Assembly (NCBI GenBank): GCA_036402075.1
Contig: DASWTP010000216.1
Span: forward strand, 3,183-67,182
DNA: 64,000 nt
Direction of reading: 5' to 3'
From: Chryseosolibacter sp036402075
GTDB lineage: Bacteria > Bacteroidota > Bacteroidia > Cytophagales > Cyclobacteriaceae
Shown here: piece by piece, positions 1-8,701 of the stretch
Position numbering within the stretch: the first letter of the stretch is position 1
Layout: the number at the start of each line of letters is the position of its first letter
Notes under the pieces: model-generated
Told to the model about the DNA's origin: nothing
The model's input: only the letters and a program-made list of their open reading frames with translations
Databases searched by the model: none
Made by a program: the position numbers and the translations under genes

Positions 1-40
1 ACCCTTTGTCTGACGGAGGCTGCTTTTTTGAAAAGCACCG

Positions 41-1303
41 CTACTTCAACTTCTTGAGTGCCGTTTTTAAAATCACCACTTCCTGCAATTCACTTTCGGG
101 CTTCAGCTTGCGCTCTTTTGTGTAGCCCGACCACAAGCTGTTGGCCACATAATAAAAATCATCACCCACAATGCAACCGATAGTCGGTTCGTTGAAGGCA
201 GGGTGACCGCGGTCCATGATGCTGTACGAAATGAGTTCATCCTGGTTTTTGTTAAGCTGATAAATTGTCGTTCGCATCGGGTAAACCAGGTTTTGAATCG
301 CGACAAGTTGATTGTTGTAGAAGGTCAGACCATCAATGGATTTCACTGACTGATCAAATTTTACTGGCAGGAGTAAAAGCGATTTGTCCGCAAGTGCTAA
401 TCTGAATATACCCTTCACATAGTCCGCTACAAACAAATACTTTTCGTCACTGCTGAAGGCAATTCCCTGCAGGCTCCAGAACTCGTCAGACCTGAAATAA
501 GGTACAAGTTGGCCACTGGCTTCGTCAATGGTAAAGATGGTGCCTGTTTTCGAGTCTGAGATAAAAGGCTTGCCTTCTCGGTTGAGCGTAATGTCGCCAA
601 ACGCATTATCCTGCTTGTCTGGGGTCATGTACTTTTTCAAAAGCTTCCTGGTTTTTAAATCATACTTAAAAACGGCTGATCGTGCAGCGGAATCAAAGTT
701 TTCCATTTCGGGCATTGGTGAAGCGCACGCCCACAGCACATTTGGTTTCCCGTCTACCTTCACGCCAAACACCGATGTTAATCCATCCTGCGCAGACGTT
801 GTAAAATCTTCCATGCTGCCCTTTTCGTCTGCCCTGATAATCTTTCGTTTGTGTATTGATCCGAGATAAAAAACCCCCTTTGTTTCCCCTGGGGCGATTG
901 ACTCGATGTGCAAGTCTTTCCTGCGAATTACAAATGCAGTGTCAGAACGGATGATTGGTCGTTGCAAGTCAGCTTGGAGTGTTTTGAGCTCCTCAAATTC
1001 GCGCATGTTTTGGAGCGAGGCGAGGTCCGCAACCGTCAGGTCGTATTGTGCATTGATGTGGATGGCTTTGCGGAGGAACGTAATGGCTTCCTGTGGTTTA
1101 TCATTGAGAGCTGCCGCAAGGCCAGCCTGGTAAAGAACGCCCTGGTGGTATGGGTGGAGTTTATGGGCTGCAAGGATGTCATCATAAAATTTCTTGTAAT
1201 CTTTCGATTTATATGCTTCGCGCGCAGTCGTGGTGAGCGTATGCAAATTTTGACCAAAGGCAAGCGTGGAAACGAACAACGAGAAGGAAAGGAGTAATTT
1301 CAT
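41..1303 (-). CDS. Secreted TPR plus SMP-30-like beta-propeller protein
   Basis: Encodes 420 residues from the ATG at 1303, chosen because it begins a clean signal peptide (MKLLLSFSLFVSTLAFGQ); the frame stays open upstream but that extension is not protein-like. Residues 20-110 look like tetratricopeptide helices (DILAAHKLHPYHQG, AITFLRKAIHINAQY). The rest is strand-rich with propeller-type segments (FGDITLNREGKPFISDSKTGTIF, LQGIAFSSDEKYLFVADYVKGIF) typical of the SMP-30/gluconolactonase-like fold. Probably periplasmic. The catalytic function is not evident; metal-binding residues of true gluconolactonases were not identified. It is divergent from the following lipoprotein gene. Confidence 0.75.
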   Translation of the reverse strand: MKLLLSFSLFVSTLAFGQNLHTLTTTAREAYKSKDYKKFYDDILAAHKLHPYHQGVLYQAGLAAALNDKPQEAITFLRKAIHINAQYDLTVADLASLQNMREFEELKTLQADLQRPIIRSDTAFVIRRKDLHIESIAPGETKGVFYLGSIHKRKIIRADEKGSMEDFTTSAQDGLTSVFGVKVDGKPNVLWACASPMPEMENFDSAARSAVFKYDLKTRKLLKKYMTPDKQDNAFGDITLNREGKPFISDSKTGTIFTIDEASGQLVPYFRSDEFWSLQGIAFSSDEKYLFVADYVKGIFRLALADKSLLLLPVKFDQSVKSIDGLTFYNNQLVAIQNLVYPMRTTIYQLNKNQDELISYSIMDRGHPAFNEPTIGCIVGDDFYYVANSLWSGYTKERKLKPESELQEVVILKTALKKLK

Positions 1304-1403
1304 ATCAATAATCAGGAGTTGATCCAAATTAGTCAAAACAATATTGGCGTCTATACCCCAAAATGTTTTCCAATAGTAGTACCTTTCAGTAAACCCCACA
1401 CCG

Positions 1404-2021
1404 ATGAAACGTTTGGTTACCTTCGTTCCAGCAATTCTGTGCGCGGCCTGTGCACCTTCAGCGAATAATGACTCTCCAAAAAATGATTCGACCGTTGCTG
1501 TGAACGACTCGGTTGCCACGCCTGTCATTGAGGCCGCGACTGAAGAGGAAGTTCCCGAAGTTGTGCTGGAAGGTGGGCTTACAATAAAAGATGGCGACAC
1601 GATTATCTATGTGCCTAATCAATGGGCATTTATCAGCGACCCCTACGACTTTTCGCTCGATACTTACTCAGTCAGGGAACTGCTTGGAGACGAGGTGACG
1701 GAGAAAGTGGAGGAATTTGAAGGAGGGGAAGATTACGATCCTTATTCATTTTATACCCTGACCTATGGCGACACGAAGCTGCAATTTTACAGTTACCCGG
1801 GGAAGCATTTTTCGACCATCACAACACCGCTTCTTCCGTTGAAAAATGAAATCAAGATCGGGATGACCCGGTCAGATTTTTTAAAAGCAATGAACTTTAA
1901 GGGTGACAGTCTTTCATACGCCACCCTTTTCACACTGAGTGATGATTATGGCTATATGAATTTCCGATTCCGCGCAGATACCCTTAATCTTATTTATGCA
2001 AGCTGGGAAGAAGGAGATTAA
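1404..2021 (+). CDS. Hypothetical lipoprotein
   Basis: Encodes 205 residues with a signal peptide ending in a lipobox (LCAAC, Cys16), so it is probably anchored in a membrane facing the periplasm or outside. Residues 17-55 are Ser/Thr/Asp/Glu-rich linker. The remainder is acidic with a folded look (QWAFISDPYDFSLDTYSV, KIGMTRSDFLKAMNFKGD). The KIGMTRSDFLKAM segment resembles the turn-helix of SmpA/BamE-like or other small lipoprotein domains, but this is only a weak impression. I do not recognise the family. A perfect stem-loop follows the stop codon. Confidence 0.7.
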   Translation: MKRLVTFVPAILCAACAPSANNDSPKNDSTVAVNDSVATPVIEAATEEEVPEVVLEGGLTIKDGDTIIYVPNQWAFISDPYDFSLDTYSVRELLGDEVTEKVEEFEGGEDYDPYSFYTLTYGDTKLQFYSYPGKHFSTITTPLLPLKNEIKIGMTRSDFLKAMNFKGDSLSYATLFTLSDDYGYMNFRFRADTLNLIYASWEEGD

Positions 2022-2026
2022 CCGGA

Positions 2027-2052
2027 TGCAGGCAAAGTATGACTTGCCTGCA
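2027..2052. other. Stem-loop between convergent genes
   Basis: A perfect 9-bp inverted repeat, TGCAGGCAA (2027-2035) and TTGCCTGCA (2044-2052), with an 8-nt loop, lies just after the lipoprotein stop. There is no oligo-U tract on either strand, so it is only a possible terminator or mRNA 3-prime end structure. Confidence 0.4.
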
Positions 2053-2180
2053 AAAGCAATCTCCTTCTATGGTTAACGTATCTTTCAAAGATGATTTGTT
2101 CGAATGTCGAATGAGACGGACACGAAGCATACAAGAACTTTTGTTGTGTTTTGCTGACTTCCTGACTACACTCCCTTCGC

Positions 2181-4565
2181 CTATTCGTTTCGCAGTGTCT
2201 TTGCAGGATCGACCAGCGCAGCCTTTACAGCCTGGTATCCTGCGGTTCCCAATGCAATCACAAAGGCGACAGCAGATGCGACCAGCAATGGCGTCACACC
2301 AATGTCGGTTTTGTATGCAAACGCGCTCAACCATTGCTGCATGATCCAGTATGCGAGTGGTAATCCTAAAACAATTGAAATCAAAACAAGTTTTGTAAAG
2401 TCGCTCGTGATCAACATCACAATGCTGGCAGGCGTGGCCCCCATAACTTTTCGGATCCCAATTTCCTTCGTTTTTTGAGCTGCTGAAAAGGAAACGAGCC
2501 CGAGCAAGCCGAGACATGCAATGATGATGGCGAGTGTTGCAAACACAATGAACACCGAACCCAAACGCTGTTCATTATTGTATAGGCTCTCATACTGTTC
2601 GTCCAGGAATTGAAATTCAAACGGTCTGTGTGTGTAAAGTTTCGTGTAGGTCTCTTTCACTTTGCTGACATGCTCTTCAACATTCCCCTCCGGCAATCGG
2701 ATGAACACTTTGCTGAACTGATCTTCCTGGAAAATTACAAGTGGATTGATTTCGCGATGCAGTGAGTTGAAATGGAAGTCTTTTGCCACGCCAATGATCT
2801 CACCTTGACGCCCGCCCATGACCACGATTTTACCAACCGCCTCCGCTGGCTCAAGGAACAGTGCGCGCACTGCCGACTCATTCAAAATGAACGTGTATGC
2901 GGTATCACGAACATGGCGCTCCCAATCGCCTTCCGTAAAGTTACGTCCATATAAAAGCTCCAGTCCAACGGCAGGGAGGTACGAGTGATCGACCAGTAAC
3001 CCCGTTGTCACTACGCCCTGGCCGGAATTTTCCTTCGTATTGATGGTGTACCCCGCCTGAATCTGAACAGGAGATTCTGAACCACGCGCGACTTCAACTG
3101 CCGTACCCGTCCGTTGCAATTCATTTTTAAAACTTGAGTATGACGCCTCCGTCAAGCTATCGAGCGGAAGATGAATCACGTGCTCTTTATCATAGCCCAG
3201 ATTTTTCCCCTGGATGTAATCAAGCTGCTTTACAATAATGATCGTTCCCGTGATCAGAACAATGGAGATAGCGAACTGGAAAACCACCAAACCTTTGCGG
3301 AGCCAGATTCCACGCCCGGAAGTTTTGAAATTGCCCTTGAGCACCGTCACCGGTTTGAACGAAGTGATGGCGAACGCAGGATATGCTCCAGCCAGCACTG
3401 CGATGATGAGCAATGTTACAATTGAAACAAGCAAAAAAGAAGGTTCGAGAAGAACACTGCCGGCAAATTGCTTCCCGGTGAGTTCATTGAACAGGGGAAG
3501 CAAAAGCTGGCTAAGGAAGAAAGCAAACACAAATGCGAAGAACGTGATCAACACCGATTCACCGATAAACTGGACAAACAATTGATTCCGTAACGCACCG
3601 ACAACCTTGCGAATGCCAACCTCTTTTGCGCGGTCTGCAGCCTTCGCAGTGGCCAGGTTAATGTAATTGATGCAGGCAATCAGAAGAATAAGTGCAGCTA
3701 CGGCCGAAAAGATGTACACGTAGCGGATGTCACTCACTACCTCCGGTTCATTTGAAAAAGGAGACTTCAGGTAAATGTCGGTGAGGGCCATCTTGTTGTA
3801 TTTCACATAGTCGCCATCTCCTGATGGAGGAATTTCTTTTTTGACGATGTCATTGGTCTTTGCTTCGAGTGCGTCAGCGTCAGCGTTTTCCTTCACAAGC
3901 ACAAAGGTCTGGTAATTTGCGCTCCACCACTGGATCTTAAGCATTTCCTGCGGCAGCGATGTAAATGAGCCCAGCAGTTCAAATCGAAAGAGTGAGTTGG
4001 CCGGGAGGTCCGCCACAACCCCGGTAACAACGTATTCGCGTTTGTTATTTACCTTCAGAAGTTTTCCCAGCGGATCTTCATTCCCAAAATATTTCCTGGC
4101 AATCGACTCAGTGAGAACCACCGAGTAAGGCTGACGTAGTGCCTCTTTTGGATTTCCTTTCAGCAACGGAAATGAGAATACATCAAAGAAGGTGCTGTCG
4201 GCAATGTAAAACCGCGACTCGCGAAATGAATTTTCTTCATACCTGACAATCCACGGATTTCGGCCGGATACCTTGTAATAGCGCGTTCCGGTCTCGGCTT
4301 CTGGCAGGGAAAGGATTGCTGGAAGAAGCGCGGTAGGAGAGACGGAAGTTGCAGCGGTCTGGCCGCCATTTCCGTACTCAAGAGAAAATCGATAAATCCG
4401 TTCTGCTTTGTCGTGGAATCGGTCAAAACTCACCTCATCGCGAATCCAGGTCACCAAAAGCAGGCAGGTAGCAAGCCCAAGGCCCAGACCAAGGATATTA
4501 ATTAATGAATAAGAGAAGTGTTTTCTTAAGCTTCGGAAACTGATCAACAAGTAATTTTTTATCAT
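2181..4565 (-). CDS. FtsX-family ABC transporter permease (MacB-like)
   Basis: Encodes 794 residues with the Bacteroidota double-permease layout. An N-terminal membrane segment (LINILGLGLGLATCLLLVTWI, about 20-42) is followed by a MacB-type periplasmic domain. A first FtsX core at about 285-420 carries the motif AADRAKEVGIRKVVGA. A second periplasmic domain precedes a final FtsX core at about 670-790 with AAQKTKEIGIRKVMGA. Such proteins couple with a separate ATPase for export or envelope mechanotransmission, but no ATPase gene is adjacent, so it is an orphan permease here. Substrate unknown. The C terminus (PAKTLRNE) matches the usual family ending, so it is full length. Confidence 0.9.
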   Translation of the reverse strand: MIKNYLLISFRSLRKHFSYSLINILGLGLGLATCLLLVTWIRDEVSFDRFHDKAERIYRFSLEYGNGGQTAATSVSPTALLPAILSLPEAETGTRYYKVSGRNPWIVRYEENSFRESRFYIADSTFFDVFSFPLLKGNPKEALRQPYSVVLTESIARKYFGNEDPLGKLLKVNNKREYVVTGVVADLPANSLFRFELLGSFTSLPQEMLKIQWWSANYQTFVLVKENADADALEAKTNDIVKKEIPPSGDGDYVKYNKMALTDIYLKSPFSNEPEVVSDIRYVYIFSAVAALILLIACINYINLATAKAADRAKEVGIRKVVGALRNQLFVQFIGESVLITFFAFVFAFFLSQLLLPLFNELTGKQFAGSVLLEPSFLLVSIVTLLIIAVLAGAYPAFAITSFKPVTVLKGNFKTSGRGIWLRKGLVVFQFAISIVLITGTIIIVKQLDYIQGKNLGYDKEHVIHLPLDSLTEASYSSFKNELQRTGTAVEVARGSESPVQIQAGYTINTKENSGQGVVTTGLLVDHSYLPAVGLELLYGRNFTEGDWERHVRDTAYTFILNESAVRALFLEPAEAVGKIVVMGGRQGEIIGVAKDFHFNSLHREINPLVIFQEDQFSKVFIRLPEGNVEEHVSKVKETYTKLYTHRPFEFQFLDEQYESLYNNEQRLGSVFIVFATLAIIIACLGLLGLVSFSAAQKTKEIGIRKVMGATPASIVMLITSDFTKLVLISIVLGLPLAYWIMQQWLSAFAYKTDIGVTPLLVASAVAFVIALGTAGYQAVKAALVDPAKTLRNE

Positions 4566-4725
4566 GCTTCGGTGGTTTATTCTTCATGTCGGTCTATAGA
4601 CTCAGGCACAGTGGTGGAAGTTGCAGATTTTCTTCGGAAATTTAAGTAAACATTCGGTGCTGAATCCCGTAACGAGGGGTATTATGTTTCCGTTTTTTAT
4701 CTCCTAATTTGATTATCGAAAGCCT

Positions 4726-7701
4726 ATGCGTACGTTTTGGATGGTTGTGTTTGTGCTCGCAAGTTTCTCCGTGGCGCTGGGGCAGAAAGACTCCTATACT
4801 CTCCGAAACTACAAGGCCGTTGACGGACTCCCTCAGTCGAACGTCAACATCATGCTCGAAGACCGCAATGGCTACCTATGGATAGGAACACATGGTGGTG
4901 GACTGGCGCGGTTTGACGGACGTGAATTCAAAGTGTACACTACCCGTGATGGACTATTGAGCAACATCGTCACGTACCTTAAGCTGGATCTCGATCATAA
5001 TCTGTGGATTGTTCATCCGCGCGGCATTACAAAATTCGATGGCCTGGAATTCACCACGTTTAAGCAACCAGGCACGCCCAGCAACTCCAGGCGCATTCGC
5101 AGAATCTTTGAATACAGCGATACCCTGTTCTTCACTTCGGGCCTGGGCGAACTAGGGAAAATTCACAATGACTCAGTTTATTACTGGTCAAAGCCGTTTT
5201 TGAAAAACTTTTTGGTGCGCTACTATCATCTTACTCCTGATAAGAGCATCCTCATGTACCTCAACGACAGTTCTTTTTACGTCCGTTCAACAAAAGGTGA
5301 GTATGCATTCACACACGAGAAGAAGTTCGATCGTCCATTGCAAATGTTCAATTATAAGAACGATGTATGGGTCGAGACTGACCGGGGTTACTTCACAGTA
5401 GATTTTTCAAAACGCGATTTTATCAAACGCGAGCTGCCGATTGAAAACCACGTGGTGTATTACGACTCCATCAATGACGTTTTCTGGACACACCGCAATA
5501 TGGCATTGCTTAAAGAAAAGATCACAGGTCAGAAAGTAGAGATTGACACGGCCATTTCAGATATTGATGTGAGCCAGGTGCTGGTAGATGCCGAGGGAAG
5601 CACCTGGTTTGCGACAACCGGCACGGGCCTGTATAAATATTTTATGCAGGACTTTGTCAAGTATAATGACGTCAATCTTCGCAGTGTCTCTTCGGTATTG
5701 GTCGACAAAGAAGGCGCTACCTGGGTGTCGAGTACGCGGGGCCTTTGGAAAATTTCTGGCGGGAAGGTGAAGTCCTATTTCGATCTTAAAGACCAGTACC
5801 GAAACGTTGTGTATACCATTAAGGAAAGCCCGGCAGGAGACCTCTGGATTGGAACAGCGTATGGGCTCGGAAAGCTTAATCGCGAAACAGATCAGTTCGA
5901 ATGGTTTACGAGAGATCAGGGGTTGTCCAGCTCGACCGTGAGCAGCGTTGAATTTGATTTGAATGGAGGCTTATGGGCTGGGACAATGAGTGGTGGACTC
6001 AATTATTTTAATGGCAGTACTTTCACGCAGGTGACAATCCGTAATGGGCTGCCTTCAAATGCTGTGATCGCATCCCATTTTTCGCAGTATCACAAGAAGC
6101 TCTTCGTGGGCAATGAGTTTGGTGTAAGTGCAATAGAGAATAACAAAGTTCAGTCCTTTACCATCAGTGGTATGGAAAACACTTCCATATCAAGTATCGA
6201 GCCTTTCCGTGATTCATTGCTCCTTATCGGATCAAGCGGGGCCGGAATAGCAATCTACAATCCGAGAACGCGTGTAAAAAAAGTGCTGAGCACACATGAT
6301 GGGCTCGCCTCTGACTTCATTTATTTTGCCGCGGCAGACGAAAAGAGCTACATCTGGATCGGAACTGAAAAGGGTATAAGCCGCATTCGCGTGAATGCCG
6401 CTAATGAAATCGTAGAAAACCTGCATTATGATTTTGACAACGGACTCACGGGAGTTGAGACCAACCAAAACGCATTTTACCTGAGCAAGGATAAAAAGTA
6501 TTTCGGCCTGATTGATGGCCTGTATGAATTCAACCAGTCGCGGGAGAACAAAAGCCGATCGTTTGGAATCCATCTTACCGACATCGAGATCTTTTACGGT
6601 CAGGACTCGGTGAGGCAGTTTGCTGACAGCTTGATAGGCTTCTTTAAATTGCCCTACAAGCCATCGCTGCCTCCGGAGAAGAATCACATCACCTTTGTGT
6701 TCAATAAAGTTGACAAGCGCTATCCCAAATCCGTTAAGTTCAGATACTTTCTCGAGAACTTTGATAAAACATGGTCGCAGCCTTCTTCCAATCAGCAGGT
6801 GACATACGGCAATCTTCCACCCGGCAGCTACGTATTCAAAGTTGTTGCAACAAACAGTCAGGGCAGCTGGTCGGCTCCGCACAGTTATGCCTTTACTGTG
6901 AAGACTCCGTTTTACCAGACCGCTTCCTTCATTGTCGGGATGTTCGTTCTGCTGGCGGGGGCCATTACGCTGATCCTTTACCTGCGGGTGAAGCAACGCG
7001 TCAACCAGGTAATGATGCTTGAGCGGATCCGTGCGCGCGAACAGGAAACCCTTCGCAAAGAGATTGCACGCGATTTCCACGATGAGATGGGCAACCAGCT
7101 TACGCGAATCATTAACTATGTGAGTTTGTTGAAACTGAACGCTGAAATGAGCGGGAATGGCCACGGGGGTGCAACTTCAAACGGCAACGGCCATGACTTA
7201 TACACGAAGGTTGAAGATTCGGCCAAGTACCTGTATACCGGAACGCGCGATTTCATCTGGTCGATTGATCCTGGTAACGATGAACTATCAAAACTCTTCA
7301 TCCATATCCGCGACTTTGGTGAAAAACTGTTCGAGGAAAAGAACATCAATTTCAGGGCTTTTAATGAGGTTAAGGAAAAGATGAAACTACCGTACGGGTT
7401 TAGCCGCGAGGCCAATCTCATCTTTAAAGAGGCAATGACCAACGCGTTTAAATATTCGTCAGCGGCAAACGTGACACTTTCATTGTCGCGGCAGAACGAT
7501 GAGTTCTCCATGTCATTCGAAGACGATGGTATAGGGTTTTCGACCGGTGAAATACAAAAAACGAACGGTCTTAAAAATATTCGCGAAAGAGCTGACAGGA
7601 TACACGCTGTTTTACGTATACACAGCGGGAAGAAACAGGGGACGAAAATCGTTCTTCAATTTAAGCTTAATAAAACACTAAAATATGGCCTTGCCGTTTA
7701 A
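4726..7701 (+). CDS. Two-component regulator propeller sensor histidine kinase
   Basis: Encodes 991 residues: a signal peptide (to LGQ, about 19), then many propeller blades with the typical GYLWIGTHGGGLARFDG pattern (about residues 50-590). A Y_Y_Y-type domain (LPPGSYVFKVVATNSQGSW) is followed by one transmembrane helix at about 735-755. The cytoplasmic kinase is of the NarX/DesK class (HisKA_3-like): ARDFHDEMGNQLTRI with His785, then an HATPase with DDGIGF. Unlike hybrid HTCS sensors it lacks a receiver and AraC domain; these roles go to the next gene, which it overlaps by 17 nt. Position upstream of susCD suggests it senses a ligand connected with that uptake system. Confidence 0.92.
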   Translation: MRTFWMVVFVLASFSVALGQKDSYTLRNYKAVDGLPQSNVNIMLEDRNGYLWIGTHGGGLARFDGREFKVYTTRDGLLSNIVTYLKLDLDHNLWIVHPRGITKFDGLEFTTFKQPGTPSNSRRIRRIFEYSDTLFFTSGLGELGKIHNDSVYYWSKPFLKNFLVRYYHLTPDKSILMYLNDSSFYVRSTKGEYAFTHEKKFDRPLQMFNYKNDVWVETDRGYFTVDFSKRDFIKRELPIENHVVYYDSINDVFWTHRNMALLKEKITGQKVEIDTAISDIDVSQVLVDAEGSTWFATTGTGLYKYFMQDFVKYNDVNLRSVSSVLVDKEGATWVSSTRGLWKISGGKVKSYFDLKDQYRNVVYTIKESPAGDLWIGTAYGLGKLNRETDQFEWFTRDQGLSSSTVSSVEFDLNGGLWAGTMSGGLNYFNGSTFTQVTIRNGLPSNAVIASHFSQYHKKLFVGNEFGVSAIENNKVQSFTISGMENTSISSIEPFRDSLLLIGSSGAGIAIYNPRTRVKKVLSTHDGLASDFIYFAAADEKSYIWIGTEKGISRIRVNAANEIVENLHYDFDNGLTGVETNQNAFYLSKDKKYFGLIDGLYEFNQSRENKSRSFGIHLTDIEIFYGQDSVRQFADSLIGFFKLPYKPSLPPEKNHITFVFNKVDKRYPKSVKFRYFLENFDKTWSQPSSNQQVTYGNLPPGSYVFKVVATNSQGSWSAPHSYAFTVKTPFYQTASFIVGMFVLLAGAITLILYLRVKQRVNQVMMLERIRAREQETLRKEIARDFHDEMGNQLTRIINYVSLLKLNAEMSGNGHGGATSNGNGHDLYTKVEDSAKYLYTGTRDFIWSIDPGNDELSKLFIHIRDFGEKLFEEKNINFRAFNEVKEKMKLPYGFSREANLIFKEAMTNAFKYSSAANVTLSLSRQNDEFSMSFEDDGIGFSTGEIQKTNGLKNIRERADRIHAVLRIHSGKKQGTKIVLQFKLNKTLKYGLAV

Positions 7702-8317
7702 GAAAAGAGTACTGATTGTTGAAGACGATCAGGAGATCAGGAATAGTTTCAGCCTCATTGTAAACAGTTCCCAGAAGTTCATGGTGATCAACGCGTATGG
7801 CAACTGCGAAGACGCGATTGATAACATCAACCGTGACAAGCCTGAGATCATCCTCATGGATATCGAGCTTCCCGGTATGAACGGAATCCAGGGAACGAAG
7901 ATCATTAAGGAAAAGAGTCCCCAATCCGAAATCATTATGGTGACGGTATATGAAGACAGCGAGCTTGTCTTCGAAGCATTAAAAGCGGGTGCCTCAGGAT
8001 ATATTACCAAGAGCGCTAATTACATGGAACTGCTGTCAGCGCTTGAAGAGATAGTGAAGGGCGGTGCACCGATGAGTAGCCGTATCGCCCGGATGGTAAT
8101 CGACAACTATCATGTCAATCCAAACTCTCCCTTGACAAAACGCGAAACCGAAATCCTCCAGCTCATCTCCGAAGGAAAGACGTATACCCAGATCTCCGAA
8201 GAGCTTTTTATTTCAAAAGAGACAGCGAAAACGCACATCAAGAATATTTATTCAAAGCTCCAGGTAAACAGCAAGTCCGAAGCGATAGCAAAAGCTAACC
8301 TTGAGAAACTGATCTGA
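7685..8317 (+). CDS. NarL/FixJ (LuxR) family response regulator
   Basis: Encodes 210 residues: receiver domain with acidic pair EDD (14-16), phosphoacceptor Asp59 (ILMDIELPGMNG), Lys in GYITKSAN, and a C-terminal LuxR-type helix-turn-helix (LTKRETEILQLISEGKTYTQI, then KETAKTHIKNIYSKLQV). The start lies inside the 3-prime end of the kinase gene (17-nt overlap), which implies translational coupling and makes it the cognate DNA-binding partner. An intrinsic terminator follows. Likely target, by position only, is the susCD operon downstream. Confidence 0.95.
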   Translation: MALPFKKRVLIVEDDQEIRNSFSLIVNSSQKFMVINAYGNCEDAIDNINRDKPEIILMDIELPGMNGIQGTKIIKEKSPQSEIIMVTVYEDSELVFEALKAGASGYITKSANYMELLSALEEIVKGGAPMSSRIARMVIDNYHVNPNSPLTKRETEILQLISEGKTYTQISEELFISKETAKTHIKNIYSKLQVNSKSEAIAKANLEKLI

Positions 8318-8344
8318 TAGGGTTCAATCCACCCAGACTAGGTG

Positions 8345-8371
8345 AAAGCAGCTCCAAAGGCTGCTTTTTTA
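8345..8371 (+). terminator. Intrinsic terminator of the propeller kinase/regulator operon
   Basis: Stem AAAGCAGC (8345-8352) pairs with GCTGCTTT (8360-8367), 7-nt loop, followed by a T run. Confidence 0.85.
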
Positions 8372-8507
8372 TTGGGTTAATACTGCTTGGGTGATTTTTT
8401 TAAGCCGGGTAAAACTTTTTGGTCGCTTCACTCGTCATAGACGCAGAAATTTCTTCATAAGTTTAGGTTAACGGTCTAACATTCATCAGTAAGACCAGGA
8501 AATTTCG

Positions 8508-8537
8508 GACCCCTCAGGTGGAGGGGTCTTTTTTTGT
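8508..8537 (+). terminator. Second, orphan intrinsic terminator upstream of susC
   Basis: Stem GACCCCTC (8508-8515) pairs with GAGGGGTC (8521-8528), 5-nt loop, then eight or more T residues. It sits about 160 nt after the regulator terminator and about 90 nt before the predicted susC promoter, with no reading frame between the two terminators, so it may end a short untranslated transcript or act as a back-up terminator. Confidence 0.85.
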
Positions 8538-8627
8538 CTTTTCATTCCAACCTTTTTCTTCACGCAAATCGGATGAGACTTTGCAGTTCAATATACCATT
8601 ATTGAAGTCATTTTTTTGGTTTCCCCT

Positions 8628-8659
8628 TTTGACACTTTTGGCCATCAACCGTACCGTTG
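8628..8659 (+). promoter_or_regulatory. Bacteroidota-type housekeeping promoter for susC
   Basis: TTTG (8628-8631), 20-nt spacer, TACCGTTG (8652-8659). This fits the known Bacteroidota pattern TTTG-N19-21-TAnnTTTG with one mismatch, and would start transcription about 35 nt before the susC ATG. Confidence 0.55.
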
Positions 8660-8701
8660 TGTCGGTTGCGTTTCTATTATTCTAATTCAAAACCAAAAAG
8701 T

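Noticed and set aside
6232..7164. Long minus-strand open frame (310 codons) opposite the propeller kinase
   Set aside because: The plus-strand frame has complete kinase motifs; the opposite frame has no recognisable pattern.
8322..8340. GGGTTCAATCC resembling a tRNA T-arm
   Set aside because: No matching acceptor, D or anticodon arms nearby.
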